Below, in pieces: positions 48,034-58,289 of a stretch of DNA of 64,000 nucleotides. The notes beneath the pieces were generated by a model. The model was not told the origin of the DNA. It saw only the letters and a list, made by a program, of their open reading frames with translations, and did no database searches. Made by a program: the position numbers and the translations under genes. Where the stretch lies: the NCBI GenBank assembly GCA_022315425.1, contig JAIUPT010000030.1, forward strand, positions 558,001 to 622,000, written 5' to 3'. Each line of letters begins with the position of its first letter. Within the stretch, counting starts at the first letter, position 1. The DNA comes from Pseudevernia furfuracea (lineage: Eukaryota > Ascomycota > Lecanoromycetes > Lecanorales > Parmeliaceae).

Positions 48034-50298
48034 ATGGGTTACAAACATGATCAAAACCCTTTCCCCGAGACTTACCGGCCTCTATCGGAGAGCGAGCATC
48101 TAGAAGAGCAACCATCTTTCCCTCAGCGCGGCCCACCCCCTCCTCTACCGCCCCGCGCTACGCTCGACTCCCATCCAGACGACCCTCCAGACGCCCCTCC
48201 TCCCTACAGCGAGACCGCGCCAACCTATCACTCCCAACCCTTGACCAGTTCTTGGACCGCACAAGACCCTCGCTCTTCCTCTACACAATCGCTCGTGCCC
48301 CATGACGATTCCCACACGGACGGAAAAGGAAATAGGACAGATGGAAAAAGAACACTGCTACTGGTGTATATTCACGGCTTTATGGGAAACGAGACGAGCT
48401 TCCAGAGTTTCCCAGCTCACGTGCATAATCTGGTGACGGTCAAGCTACAGGGAAGCCATGTGGTGCATACGAAGATTTATCCGAAGTATAAGAGTAGAAA
48501 AGCGATTGAGTTTGCGAGGGATGCGTTTAGTGACTGGTTAGATCCGCATGAGGGCCCCGATACGGATGTCCTGTTGCTTGGGCACAGTATGGGAGGGTTA
48601 TTATCTGCGGAGGTGGCTTTACTGGAAGGACATCGAATCTTGGGGACAATCAATTTTGACACTCCGTTTCTGGGGATGCACCCTGGTGTCATAGCTAGTG
48701 GCCTTGGAAGTCTGTTTAGACCAGCGCCAGATTCTCCTACCCCGAAATCTGCAGAGACCATGGCTGGAAGTCAAGACGTCACTCGAACGTCGACTAACGA
48801 AGGCGTACAGTCATCTGCATCGTCTTCTTACTTTGGCTCAGAAGCTACTGGATCAACGATAATGCCAACGGAGTCAAGTTCGACTACCACAATACCATTA
48901 TCTACTCCTCTTGACCTTCCGACCAAAGATCCAAACTTCGACCCTCCTTTTGTCAATGATGTGCGATTACCGCAGCGTACTGGTTGGAGTAATGCATGGC
49001 ATTTTCTCAACAAGCATTCTGACGATCTGCGTAAAGCTACACAGTCGTATGTGAAGTCTCACCTTGAGTTCGGCGGAGCTATGGCGGATTATAATGGTTT
49101 GAAGAACCGGTATGGCAAGATCAGGGCCCTCGAAGACATCAAACCGCCAGAGAGAACCAGATTTGTGAATTACTACACTGCAAGTACTGGGCGGCCGAAG
49201 AAGCCAAAAGAGCCACCGCGTCTTGCATCCAGGAAACCAACTATTCAACTAGATGGAGATTCAGCACAGATGGCGTTGCAGAACCACAAGGCGAGCTTAG
49301 ACACTCTCGACGGTCATGCGCCCGACCTGAGTCCTAGAAACTCCATCGAAAAATCGAGCGACGAAGATACAGCCGAAGAAGACCCTCAAGGCTACGACAA
49401 AGCCTTCCTCACTGCTAGCGAAGGCATCACCGATGATGGCGCAATTTCCGACCCTGGCCAAGTAATGGACCACTTGCACCCGTCTCCTGTGGCTGATGGT
49501 GAGCAGGAAGAAGATCTCGACGACCATGATCAGCCATCATTGCTCAAGTCTAGCAATTCCAATGCCGCCTCAGACTCCAGCCCTTCGAAGGCCCCCTCCA
49601 TCGCATCGACAAAGACGCCGCCCTCGAGAGCTGCACCGTCTCTTCCCCCGGTTCCCACTTCCCCTGAAGAACCTGCCCCTTTCGACCCTACACTCTACAC
49701 CGACAAAGATACTCGTAAACTCGCAGAAAAGGAACACTCTCGCCAAGTCAAAGCGTACAAACAAGCAGTCAAAGACCGCGACAAGGCAGTGGCTGACCGG
49801 CGAAAGCTCGTTGAGAAAAGGGAGAAGAATGCCGCTAAGGAGAGGGAGAAGCTTGAAAAAGCCGAAGAAAAGGAAAGGATCAAAGCCGAGCAGCGCGGCA
49901 TGGAGAAAGGAGAGCGGGAGAGAGCAAAAGCTGAGAGGGAAGAACAAAAGAAAAGCGAGAAGGAACGACTGAAAGCCGAAAGGGAAAGGATGAAGGCGGA
50001 GAGGGATAGGCTGAAGATAGCTTCTCTGCCTGAGTCGGCTCCCAAAGCTGACTCCGAGGGTGAGGCTGGCGCTGACACAAAAGAAGAGAAAGCAAAACGA
50101 GACAAGAAATTCTGTATGCTGCCTTGGAAGGAGAAGGGCCAGATTGATCCTTGCTGGGTCAGAGTCTTCATGCCGGGAGTGGATGAAATTGGGGCGCATT
50201 GCGGGCTCTTCTTCGTGGATGGAGAGAGGTATCAGTGGTTTGTGAATGATGTTGCGAAGAGGATTGAGGACTGGGTCGAGGAGAGAGGGAGAGATTGA
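48034..50298 (+). CDS. Alpha/beta hydrolase (DUF676/PGAP1-like) with coiled-coil region
   Basis: The product is a 754-residue putative serine lipase/esterase with an added helical region. A Pro-rich N-terminus precedes the hydrolase core, which has LLVYIHGFMGNETSFQSFP (oxyanion region) and the nucleophile elbow GHSMGG (Ser about 185), then FDTPFLG as in DUF676-type lipases. A long linker follows, then a highly charged Lys/Glu/Arg stretch (about 565-665) likely to form a coiled coil, and a conserved C-terminal segment (WKEKGQIDPCWVRVFMPGVD). The ATG at 48034 is chosen because the frame further upstream lacks an ATG. The intronless gene is followed closely by the NTF2-like gene. Membrane-lipid or GPI-related substrates are a family-level guess. 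Confidence 0.85.
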   Translation: MGYKHDQNPFPETYRPLSESEHLEEQPSFPQRGPPPPLPPRATLDSHPDDPPDAPPPYSETAPTYHSQPLTSSWTAQDPRSSSTQSLVPHDDSHTDGKGNRTDGKRTLLLVYIHGFMGNETSFQSFPAHVHNLVTVKLQGSHVVHTKIYPKYKSRKAIEFARDAFSDWLDPHEGPDTDVLLLGHSMGGLLSAEVALLEGHRILGTINFDTPFLGMHPGVIASGLGSLFRPAPDSPTPKSAETMAGSQDVTRTSTNEGVQSSASSSYFGSEATGSTIMPTESSSTTTIPLSTPLDLPTKDPNFDPPFVNDVRLPQRTGWSNAWHFLNKHSDDLRKATQSYVKSHLEFGGAMADYNGLKNRYGKIRALEDIKPPERTRFVNYYTASTGRPKKPKEPPRLASRKPTIQLDGDSAQMALQNHKASLDTLDGHAPDLSPRNSIEKSSDEDTAEEDPQGYDKAFLTASEGITDDGAISDPGQVMDHLHPSPVADGEQEEDLDDHDQPSLLKSSNSNAASDSSPSKAPSIASTKTPPSRAAPSLPPVPTSPEEPAPFDPTLYTDKDTRKLAEKEHSRQVKAYKQAVKDRDKAVADRRKLVEKREKNAAKEREKLEKAEEKERIKAEQRGMEKGERERAKAEREEQKKSEKERLKAERERMKAERDRLKIASLPESAPKADSEGEAGADTKEEKAKRDKKFCMLPWKEKGQIDPCWVRVFMPGVDEIGAHCGLFFVDGERYQWFVNDVAKRIEDWVEERGRD

Positions 50299-50712
50299 GG
50301 TAAGGGGTGGATGGAAAGCACTGAGATGGAAGCATTGAGACGGAGAAGGTAGACCGAAGGCTTTTGCTCCTATTTTCTTTTGTTTTAGATGATACCCACA
50401 CATATGCCTGTTGAATAGAGACCAGATCATACGAGCACCTATGTTTTTGACGTCGTGTTTGAGTATATATTACCAAATACTTTCGCACCGCATCAACTTC
50501 CACTTTGCCTGGTACCTTGGAATACGATTAATCTGAGACATAATCGGATGGTAACCCTGATATTTATCCCGCTCTAGCCGAGAACACCTCACTCAATATG
50601 TCATTCTTCCTCAACCGTCTTCCCAGACAACCTCCTTTCTTTTCCATCGAATACCAGAGACTGACGGCGAAGTGATTGTCAGAGTACTCAACACAGATCC
50701 AGCAAAATTACA
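50299..50712. other. Short spacer
   Basis: These 414 bases lie between the hydrolase stop and the NTF2-like start, with no feature beyond probable terminator and promoter sequence. Confidence 0.4.
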
Positions 50713-51787
50713 ATGGAGAAGCCATCAGTGGAACAAATCAAGCAAATTGTTCGCAATCTCACCGAGAACGATGACCCAATCGTACACAAAGCTACCGTAG
50801 AGAAATAGTACGTCTTTTCTGACCACCACCATGCTCCCAAATCCTGGAACCTGCCTTTCGAAAAAGCCCCAAGGCAATATATATATATACATTACCATTT
50901 CATCCCATGGCAAGAACCATGTAGCAACAAAACCCACCCCCCCCCCCAAAACCCCCTAGCATGGCTTCTTCTCTCTCCCTCTCCCTCCATCGATCCATCC
51001 CGTCTTACCATCCTGACCCAAACCCACCAGCTTCACCCCAACCGCCGCCTTCACGCACCCGGTCGTCAACGTCAAACCCGCCCCTCACAGCATCGACACC
51101 TTCAAGCAAGTCTACGCCGTCTACAAAGTCCTGACGCGAAACATTTCGATTCATTTCACGCGTACGTATAAAAAACCCCCCCCCCCCTCCCTTGCTTATT
51201 TGCTTGCTCTCTCTCTCTCTCCCCCAATCCCGTTCTCCCTTCCTTCCTTCCTTCCTTCCGCAAAAGGAGGCTACGTTATCGACGAAGAGAGGGTTGAAAG
51301 AGAAAAAAAAACTCCAGACGTCACCATCGACGCCGACGGCACGCGCGCCGTGATCGAGTTGGAGGAGGATCTGAACCTCGTCTTCCTCCCCTTCGGCTTC
51401 GCGCGGATCCGGGGGGTCAAGTTCGTGACGGTGCTCGACCTCGTGCGGGACAAAGGGGACGACAAGTACTACATCAGTAGGCAATGGGGTACATTCCCCC
51501 CCCCCCCCCTCCTCCTCCCATTTTTTTTCGTCTTCTTCTTTTTACCTTGCCCTTTTTCTTCCTCGCCCCCTCTCTTCACCCTTTCCACCACTCCAGATAT
51601 CGTAACGCGCACGGCCCGATACAGAGGCTGAAGGCGACGCGCGATCATAGATATCATACCCATAGAAGCCGCCATCAAACAGTTCCCTTTCGGTTTCGTG
51701 TACGGCTGGTGGCAGGGTATCTGCACGCTGACGGGGTCGGTGGTGGGGTCCGGGCTGCAGATGACGGGGCTGTGGGACACGGCGTAG
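50713..51787 (+). CDS. SigF-like NTF2-like family protein (four exons)
   Basis: This small protein of about 194 residues has an NTF2-like fold of the type annotated as SigF-like in fungi; its reaction is unknown. The start is MEKPSVEQIKQIVRNLTEND. Splicing gives VEKYFTPTAAFTHPVV, then TFKQVYAVYKVLTRNISIHF, VIELEEDLNLVFLPFGFARI and a hydrophobic C-terminus (FGFVYGWWQGICTLTGSVVG). Exons are 50713-50807, 51031-51161, 51267-51488 (or from 51318, also in frame) and 51651-51787. The introns are unusually long (223, 105 or 156, and 162 nt), and each contains a C11-C14 run. A second in-frame acceptor in intron 2 and an early acceptor at 51595 in intron 3 could give alternative products. The model rests on frame continuity and family resemblance. 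Confidence 0.75.
50937..50947 (+). repeat. C11 run in intron 1 of the NTF2-like gene
   Basis: An uninterrupted run of 11 C lies on the sense strand, about 85 bases before the acceptor, preceded by an AT dinucleotide tract near 50879-50890. Confidence 0.95.
51176..51187 (+). repeat. C12 run in intron 2 of the NTF2-like gene
   Basis: An uninterrupted run of 12 C lies just after the donor site. It is followed by CT-rich sequence and a CTTC repeat near 51240-51259. Confidence 0.95.
51496..51509 (+). repeat. C14 run in intron 3 of the NTF2-like gene
   Basis: An uninterrupted run of 14 C begins seven bases after the donor GT and leads into a long pyrimidine tract. Confidence 0.95.
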
Positions 51788-52041
51788 ATGACAGGGTAAA
51801 GCGGGGGGATGAAGAAGGGTGTGGTGAGGATCAGACACACTGTCTGAAAAGAGGGGGGCAGCTGTGAAGGTAATCATGTCTGGGAATATTGGAAGTTTCC
51901 GGCTTCTGCATGGACGATGTGTGTTGGATCGAAGGCTTCGGTCGACTCGGGGCTGCGTTTGCATATCAACGACGGCTTTTTCGGCTCGGTGTACGCAATA
52001 GAAAGGGGTGGACATCATCAGACATAGACTACGAACCCGCA

Positions 52042-54585
52042 TTATGATTTCGACGACAGAAACGCCTTCGCCTCATCCTCATCCACCCCCGATTCGTTCG
52101 AGATCTTCTTCTCAATCAACCCAAGCTTGCTCTTGCGGATCTCATGCCACATCTCCCTTCTATCACCACCCAGCTCCTCTCCCAACAACTTCCCCTTCAG
52201 GGTCCTGATAAATTCATTGTAAAGCCCCGGCTCCTCCATCTCAATCATCTCACTCCTCATCACGCTCAACTCCTCCACCGCCTTGCCATAAGCAATGTCG
52301 CCAAAGCTGTCTTTGATCTGCGCTTCGATGATTACGGAGAGTTGCTTGACGGCGTCACGCACCGCCTCTTCAGACTCCGCGGGGTCGAGGGCTTGTCGGA
52401 ATTCAGGGATGGGGTTTTCGCGGGTTATCTTGGTCTTTTTGGATTTGTTATTGCCGAGGAGAGCGCCGACGTCGAGGCCGGACAGCGGTTTGATTTCGTT
52501 GCGGTTGCGCTTTCTGGATTGGACTTTGGGAGGAACTTTCTTGACATTCGCGGCGGCGATCAGTCTTTCGAGCTTCTTTTTGGCTCCAGCCACAAGCGCT
52601 TCAGGAGGGTTGGAATATCGTGTGAGTATGTCGTATGGAGGGGGGACCGGCTCCGTGGGATGCACCGCTCGCCATCGGACTGCTTGGTCCATGCGATGCA
52701 GGACCGGCGAATATGTATCAGTCATGTTCATATACTCTGCCGGGTTTCCTTCATCATCCTTCCCCAGATCCGAGAGATCCATCCGGTCAACGTAGTCGCT
52801 CATCGCCGCGCTCAGCGCATCATTTGGCAGATTTCGATGTTCCCGGATCTCCTTCCCAGACACTGTGACGACTCTATCCAACGGAGGAAATCTATAGGAG
52901 CGGAGATCCTCGGCGAAAGGCAGTTGTACATCAAGGAGACATTCGTAGTCAACCTCAATCGATGGCGCAAGCAAGGTGATAAGGGGCTCTTTATCTGCTT
53001 TTGTAACCAAGCGGGCAACTGCATACGATTCCAGCTCGAAAAGGGCGTGTATCAGCGATGACAAAGCCATCATGGCCTTGCTGTTCGTTCTCTGAGCGAT
53101 GACGACGCAAGAGACAGACATAGTCATATAGCGTTCGAACTGTACCCTGTCAAACGTGGATTCACGGAAGCGTGCAAAAATTGGGCACTCACAGTCGACC
53201 AGGGGATGAACCCAATGATCTCGAGTCCCGGCTGAGTCTCCAATTTCGTGACGTTGAGGTCAGATTCACTGATGTGCACAGCTGTTCGCCCATACTCATA
53301 GCCTTTGGCCAAATCATCTCTGCTAACATCTCGTTTTCCTCCTGGAGCTTCCTCGTCAAGGATCTGGTAGGTTCGAGCATTCCTTACAGTAGTCAAGCTG
53401 CTCCCGTCAGGTTGGGGTGAACCAGAACCGGCTCCATCCGCATCAGGCATCATTGTGGCCGAGGATTGTGTGCTGACGTGGTCATTTGATAGATCGGACC
53501 GTTGAACGTATTGACTTGCTGTAAGCGGTCTTCGGACCATGACCCTAGGATATCTCTCGACATCGATACAGAGAGCTGAATCGAAGTGCTCGGGGTCTCC
53601 TAGGGTAAGCTGGCCTTTGTACGAAGGTACAGGTCTTGTGGTCTTGAGCCTTGGGGTACCCAGCTCTTCGATTGCTTGTTGCATTGTTCCGAAAATGCCA
53701 TCGCAGTCTTCCACCAGAGCTCTGAGCGTTGCTTCATTGACTGCCTGTATCGTCTCGTAAGCAGACGTCCAATTTCTTGATTTTGACTGGAGACCTTTTC
53801 AGGATCTTTGTCCTCTTCTTTGAAGCCATAATCGGGATCGTCGAAGTCCACTCCACTGCTAGCAGTCAATTATCTTCCTTCTGAACCTTGATCTATTGCA
53901 TACATGACCACAAGCTCCATCTCATCTGACTTGATCTTCTCCGTGATTTGTGATATGTCATCCGCGTCCATAGAGCCGCGTCCATCTGTGACAAGGACTA
54001 TCTTCCGCTTGTACTTCAGCTTCTTGCAGTGCTTGGTGATCATCTGAATGGCGATCACAATCGCAGATATTGCTACTCTCATCAGTAGAAAGTACTTTGG
54101 GCGCGATGGAGACATGTATACAATCGCCGTCCGCCGTGTCGCTCACTTTGATCTTTTGCCGTAGTTCCTTCAAGCCGGGCAGCAGAAGCCTGTAGGATTT
54201 GAGCCAAGCACTTTCCACTTCTGGAGAGTACGCACTGGCTTATCTCTTGCAGCACTGATATATTCTGGAAGCTTTCTTCGCTGTCTAGCTCATTCTCCGT
54301 GCCTATTCGAGTATGAATGTCCGCGATCGCCATCTTGTTCTAGGGGTCGTACGATCGGTGCGCAGCCCAATGACTCCAAGCTGAGCAGTCTTCCGATCGG
54401 TGGCTACCTGTATCTGTCAGGTCGGATTACGTACGGAGATTTTCCCGCGTACCTACTGTACTGGTGATCTTTTCCCAGACGTAGGTCATCGCCCAATCGA
54501 GATGTGATTCCTTCCTCTCGTTGCGCTTCTCACCCATCGACATGCCCATATCTACAATGTAGACGGTCGCCTCCTTGTCTGTCAT
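52042..54585 (-). CDS. ku80: Ku80 subunit of the Ku DNA-end-binding complex
   Basis: Ku80 pairs with Ku70 to bind DNA double-strand ends for non-homologous end joining and telomere protection. The 733-residue model has eight exons: 54585-54457, 54407-54353, 54302-54236, 54189-54122, 54075-53904, 53855-53795, 53744-53193 and 53139-52042. All seven introns are 46-53 nt. Joined exons give the N-terminal vWA-like domain ([53 protein letters not shown]), the beta-barrel core ([11 protein letters not shown]) and a helical C-terminal region ([14 protein letters not shown]). Length is close to other filamentous-fungal Ku80 proteins. The chosen start matches the usual [11 protein letters not shown] opening; an upstream in-frame ATG at 54624 is less likely. 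No catalytic defect or frameshift was seen. Confidence 0.94.
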
Positions 54586-55414
54586 GGTGATATCTCGACG
54601 CTGTCTGCGCCAGCGTGAGGTCACTAGAGAAGTGAGGGTTGATTGTGGATAATGTGGGGTAAGAAGTGACAGGCAGACACCGTCGCGAAATCCCTAAACG
54701 CGAAAGCACGTGATCATTTTGTCTCCGCAATTGACCAATCGATGACTTTATGAAGAGACCTCTGCCTTGTCGTACGGCAGATTCATCAATTTAGGGTCTA
54801 TCTTTCTCTTAGTCCACATAGACTTTGCTCACTCGAGGCTCTGGGACGCTGGATCAGCTCGAAAATGCACCTCTGATTCATGTCCTCGTTCTCAGTCTGG
54901 CATTGAGTCGTTATACGACTTGACTTGACTTGACGTTATGGTTTTGAACGAAACTCACTCATTCATTTCGGCAAACTTGCCAAGGCTCACTCTTTTGGTG
55001 TGGAAGTGAGTCTCGCGGATGCAATCGCTACCAGAAGCTGTCCACAATTGAAGTTCTCGAAGGAGCTGAACTTACTTCCCTTTCAATTGCCGTCTATCAT
55101 AAGACTTCTATATAGCACAAATCATCTCGCACCTTGATCAGCGCGCGTCTTCTTGACATAGTCTACTCGCTCTCTTCTCACCCTTCGCTGGCAACAAAAT
55201 TCGACATACGATGCTCCTCCAAGATCCTCAGTTAGACCCAAATTTAGATCCAAAATCATTTCCGCAATCCAACCCTTTATCCCAAAGCTCAAGCGCTTAG
55301 TCCAATAATGTATTCATGCAATCCTGCCCCAGAATCATACCCTCTCACATGCTCCATATCGGATTCCTCCCCCCAAACCCTCCCTTCACCCCCTCCCTTC
55401 CCCCTTCCCCTCAC
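54586..55414. other. Spacer between ku80 and the TMEM205-like gene
   Basis: This is the promoter side of ku80 and the 3' side of the TMEM205-like gene. Proline-rich plus-strand frames beginning near 55308 are antisense shadows. Nothing else is recognised. Confidence 0.4.
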
Positions 55415-56043
55415 CTACTGCAACCTCTCCGCCAGCAAAAGCCCATACCAAACCGTGACCCCCAACCCCACCAAGTTCGTCAACGCACTGACCCCATGCA
55501 TGCGACTAAAGGCCCTGTTCAACCGCTGCATCTCCTTGGACTGCGACCCCTGATCGTAATACTTCTTCCCATCCCGCGTCTCCTGATGCTTCCTCTCCTT
55601 CATAATCCGCGTCGTGACCGGTCCCGCCCAGAGCAAGTTTGCCGCATTCAACGCGAGGATCGTCGCAATGGGCGCCAAGACCGTCCATCTGTTCCGCTCT
55701 TGGAAAACCCCGCTTAGACTTGAGGGCCCTGTAGTGGCGGTGCCGAGGGACGAGGGGGATTTGATGCCGGGGTAGGTGAGGGCCATGATGACGGGGAGGG
55801 CGGTTTGCAGGGCGAAGTAGACGGGGGTTAGGGCGGCTTGCAGGGTGGAGAATTGGGGGCGGGAGAGGGCGCGGTAGGAGACTATGCCGTTGATGAAGGA
55901 TTGGTAGATGGAGCTGCCGAGGAGGGTGCCATAGCTAGTCGAGTGGTCGGGTCAGTCAGGGACAGGGCTGGGGGAATGAGAGGGCGGGCGGACCTGATGA
56001 TGTGGTAGGGGGCGGGGCTGTAGAGGATTGAGAGATCTGACAT
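55415..56043 (-). CDS. TMEM205/DUF4149-like membrane protein
   Basis: This 189-residue membrane protein is of the TMEM205-like (DUF4149) family, with several spans and no firm biochemical role. Human TMEM205 is tied to drug secretion, but fungal members are uncharacterised. The splice of exons 56043-55994 and 55934-55415 restores ILYSPAPYHIISYGTLLGSS, a family signature, followed by SRPQFSTLQAALTPVYFALQ, LTYPG and a C-terminal RNRWTVLAPIATILALNAAN block. The 59-nt intron is in phase 2. It is the last ordinary gene before AT-rich repeat DNA, which begins about 140 bases upstream of its start codon, so its promoter may lie partly in or against transposon-derived sequence. Confidence 0.9.
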
Positions 56044-56184
56044 GTTGGCGAGAGGTTTCCAAAAGGCCGAGTTAGTGGTAGAGACTGTTTGTTCTCGCGG
56101 GTGCGAGGAGTAAAGTGGGAAAATTGTCGCAATGATTGTATGCGCGGGGCGGAAGAACAATGATCCGTTGACCAAATGAGGCTT

Positions 56185-57315
56185 AGTTCTATATGGCTAT
56201 ATAAAACTCAGAGAAGCATAAGAAGCATAAAGAAAAAGGCTATGAAGATGGTCATAGATTAGTTGTTTATGCTCGAAAATTCGTCTCTTAAAATCATTTA
56301 AAAATAGATTAATATGTACGCAATACGAGATAATTTCATTGATATAATTTTTAATATCTCTTATCGATAGTTATAGATTATTAATTAATAGTTAATTATA
56401 ATCTTCGATTAATATAGATTTATTATAAACTTATTTAATAAAACTTAGTTATAGATCTCGATAGCTTGATTATTATTATATTAATAATAATACTCTCTCT
56501 TTATAATTTAATTAATAATATCGTATATATTAAAAAGATTTTTATATTATTAAAATACTTATTTAATAAATAAGTCAATTAAAATATTAGTTACTTAATT
56601 AGCGATTAAGATAAAGTCGATATTAATAATATCGTTAGCGAGTATCTATTTAATATAGTAATACTAAATACTAATATACTTAATTCTTTAATAATACTCG
56701 AGATTCTTAACGAGAGTAACATTTATTTTATTATTATCGAGTAATAAAATAAGTTCTTTTTACGATATTTAAACGTATAGTTTCTATAATTATTATATAA
56801 TTTAAATAATAGTCTTATAAATCTTAATTAGAGCTATTATTTAATTTTTAAATCGCTATATATAGAGATTACAAGTATAGACTCACGAATTAAAATCGTG
56901 AAACGTGTTCTTGAATTTCGAGAGGTTGATTTCGGAGTCGCGTATTCTCGAGAAGATTTGCTTCGCGGTCAAGCGATTGAGCAACGATATTGAAATTCGA
57001 CTTTACTTTATTAATAAGAGATCAAATTTAATAATTCTTATAACGTTGAAATGCGCAAACTGAGCTCTATAGTTGACGAAAATTTAAAGAAATTATATAT
57101 AAAGAAAATAGAATATATGAGATTATAAGAAGATATTATACAATTTTTTGATAAGAGAGCTCGAGAGATCTAACGAGTTAATAAAGCGAGTCTAATCAAA
57201 AAGCGTAATAGAATCGAGATTTATATTAACTATATATATAAATTTAAGATATTTTAACTTAGCTCTATCTTATTCTTTTATATATACTAATAGTTATAAA
57301 GTTTTATAATAATCT
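56185..57315. repeat. AT-rich block, probably heavily RIP-mutated repeat DNA
   Basis: Composition changes abruptly to long A/T stretches (TAATTAATAG, TTATTATTAT) with many TpA steps, rare CpA, and CpG still present. No frame longer than a few dozen codons is open on either strand. This is the pattern expected of a transposon relic after repeat-induced point mutation. The original element could not be identified by reading. Confidence 0.65.
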
Positions 57316-58089
57316 GCGTCGCGATGAAATGTTCGTCCTTTTCTGCTTTCAGGCCAAGCGCGACCCCGTCGGGTTTAGCGTTGCCTCTTCAGGCAAGGCG
57401 CCCAGCATCGCCTCATCCGTCGCTTTCTTCAAGATATAAAGATCTGCTTCTCTCGCTACTTTCTTACTTCTTCCTTGATCTTTTTTTTATATCTCTCTAT
57501 CATCTCCTTGCTTCTTCTCGTATTATAAGAATCTGCGTAATCTCCCTCATCTCTGACTGTCTAGCTAGCTTCTATCGATCATCGTCGATTGCTATGCTTT
57601 GAGCTTTGTATAAGATATTTTGCTGAATAATCCTTTCTTTCGAGATCACTTTGCTGTATCTCTCATCCTTATCGTCTCTTGATCTGTCTATTTTCGTCTA
57701 CGGCTGAAGTCAGCGATAAAGGTGAACTCTCTAATTCGACACCTTGTATCTCGTCGACCGCGCTATAACTCAGCTCTCAACAAACGGAGATTCCTTTTTC
57801 AACTATGCTGAAGCGTTTCGTCGCTCGACTCTACTGCTCTGGACCTTCCTGCTTCGATTTTCCTCTGTCACCCAGTGTTTCATCATCGCTCAGCTGATCT
57901 GCGACTCTGCGATGACATTGATAAGAAATTTCAGACTACGACGAGCACTCCGTCGCGAAGCGACTATCTGACCCGAAGACGACTGTCACATAATCAATGA
58001 GAGGAATACCTTCTGAAAATTCTGCTGACCGAGTGGACAGGGATCGCCCCTTGGTCGTGATCGAGTGATATAGTATAAGAGGGGCTGAG
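57316..58089. other. Island of ordinary composition inside the AT-rich region
   Basis: GC content returns to normal, with C/T-rich stretches (CTTTCTTACTTCTTCC) and a TATAAAG near 57437. Frames at 57324-57602 and 57744-57971 show no recognisable domain. It may be a fragment of a younger repeat, such as part of an LTR, or unmutated host DNA. Confidence 0.35.
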
Positions 58090-58284
58090 TGTTGAAATGT
58101 ATGACAGCTATGAGGTCTTGTATTGAGTGACTAATAGAACGACTCTATTGCATGACTATGTAGAATACATATAGTGGATAAGAAAGAAGAGAAGAAGAAG
58201 GATAGACAAGAGTCGCCCACTAGCGCCACGCTAAAAAGTACGCTAGTGCGGGCGGAACGGCCTATGATTGACTGAATTCCATCA
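58090..58284 (-). mobile_element. Solo LTR, 195 bp, Ty1/copia family
   Basis: It is the same length as, and about 93% identical to, the left LTR of the copia element at 58937-59131. In minus orientation it begins TGATGGAATT and ends TTTCAACA, giving canonical TG...CA ends. It is flanked by perfect 5-bp CTGAG duplications (58085-58089 and 58285-58289) with no internal sequence, so it is a solo LTR left by recombination between two LTRs. Confidence 0.9.
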
Positions 58285-58289
58285 CTGAG

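Noticed and set aside
49570..50430. Minus-strand 286-codon Leu/Phe/Ser-rich frame that looks membrane-like
   Set aside because: It is the antisense of the Lys/Glu/Arg coiled-coil region, which always yields Leu/Phe/Ser-rich shadows.
54221..54235. A 15-nt intron in ku80 ending at TCCAG
   Set aside because: Too short to splice; the acceptor at 54190 gives a 46-nt intron and restores the expected Ku80 sequence.
57744..57971. 75-codon frame in the repeat region
   Set aside because: No recognisable domain, no ATG context support, and it lies in repeat-derived DNA.
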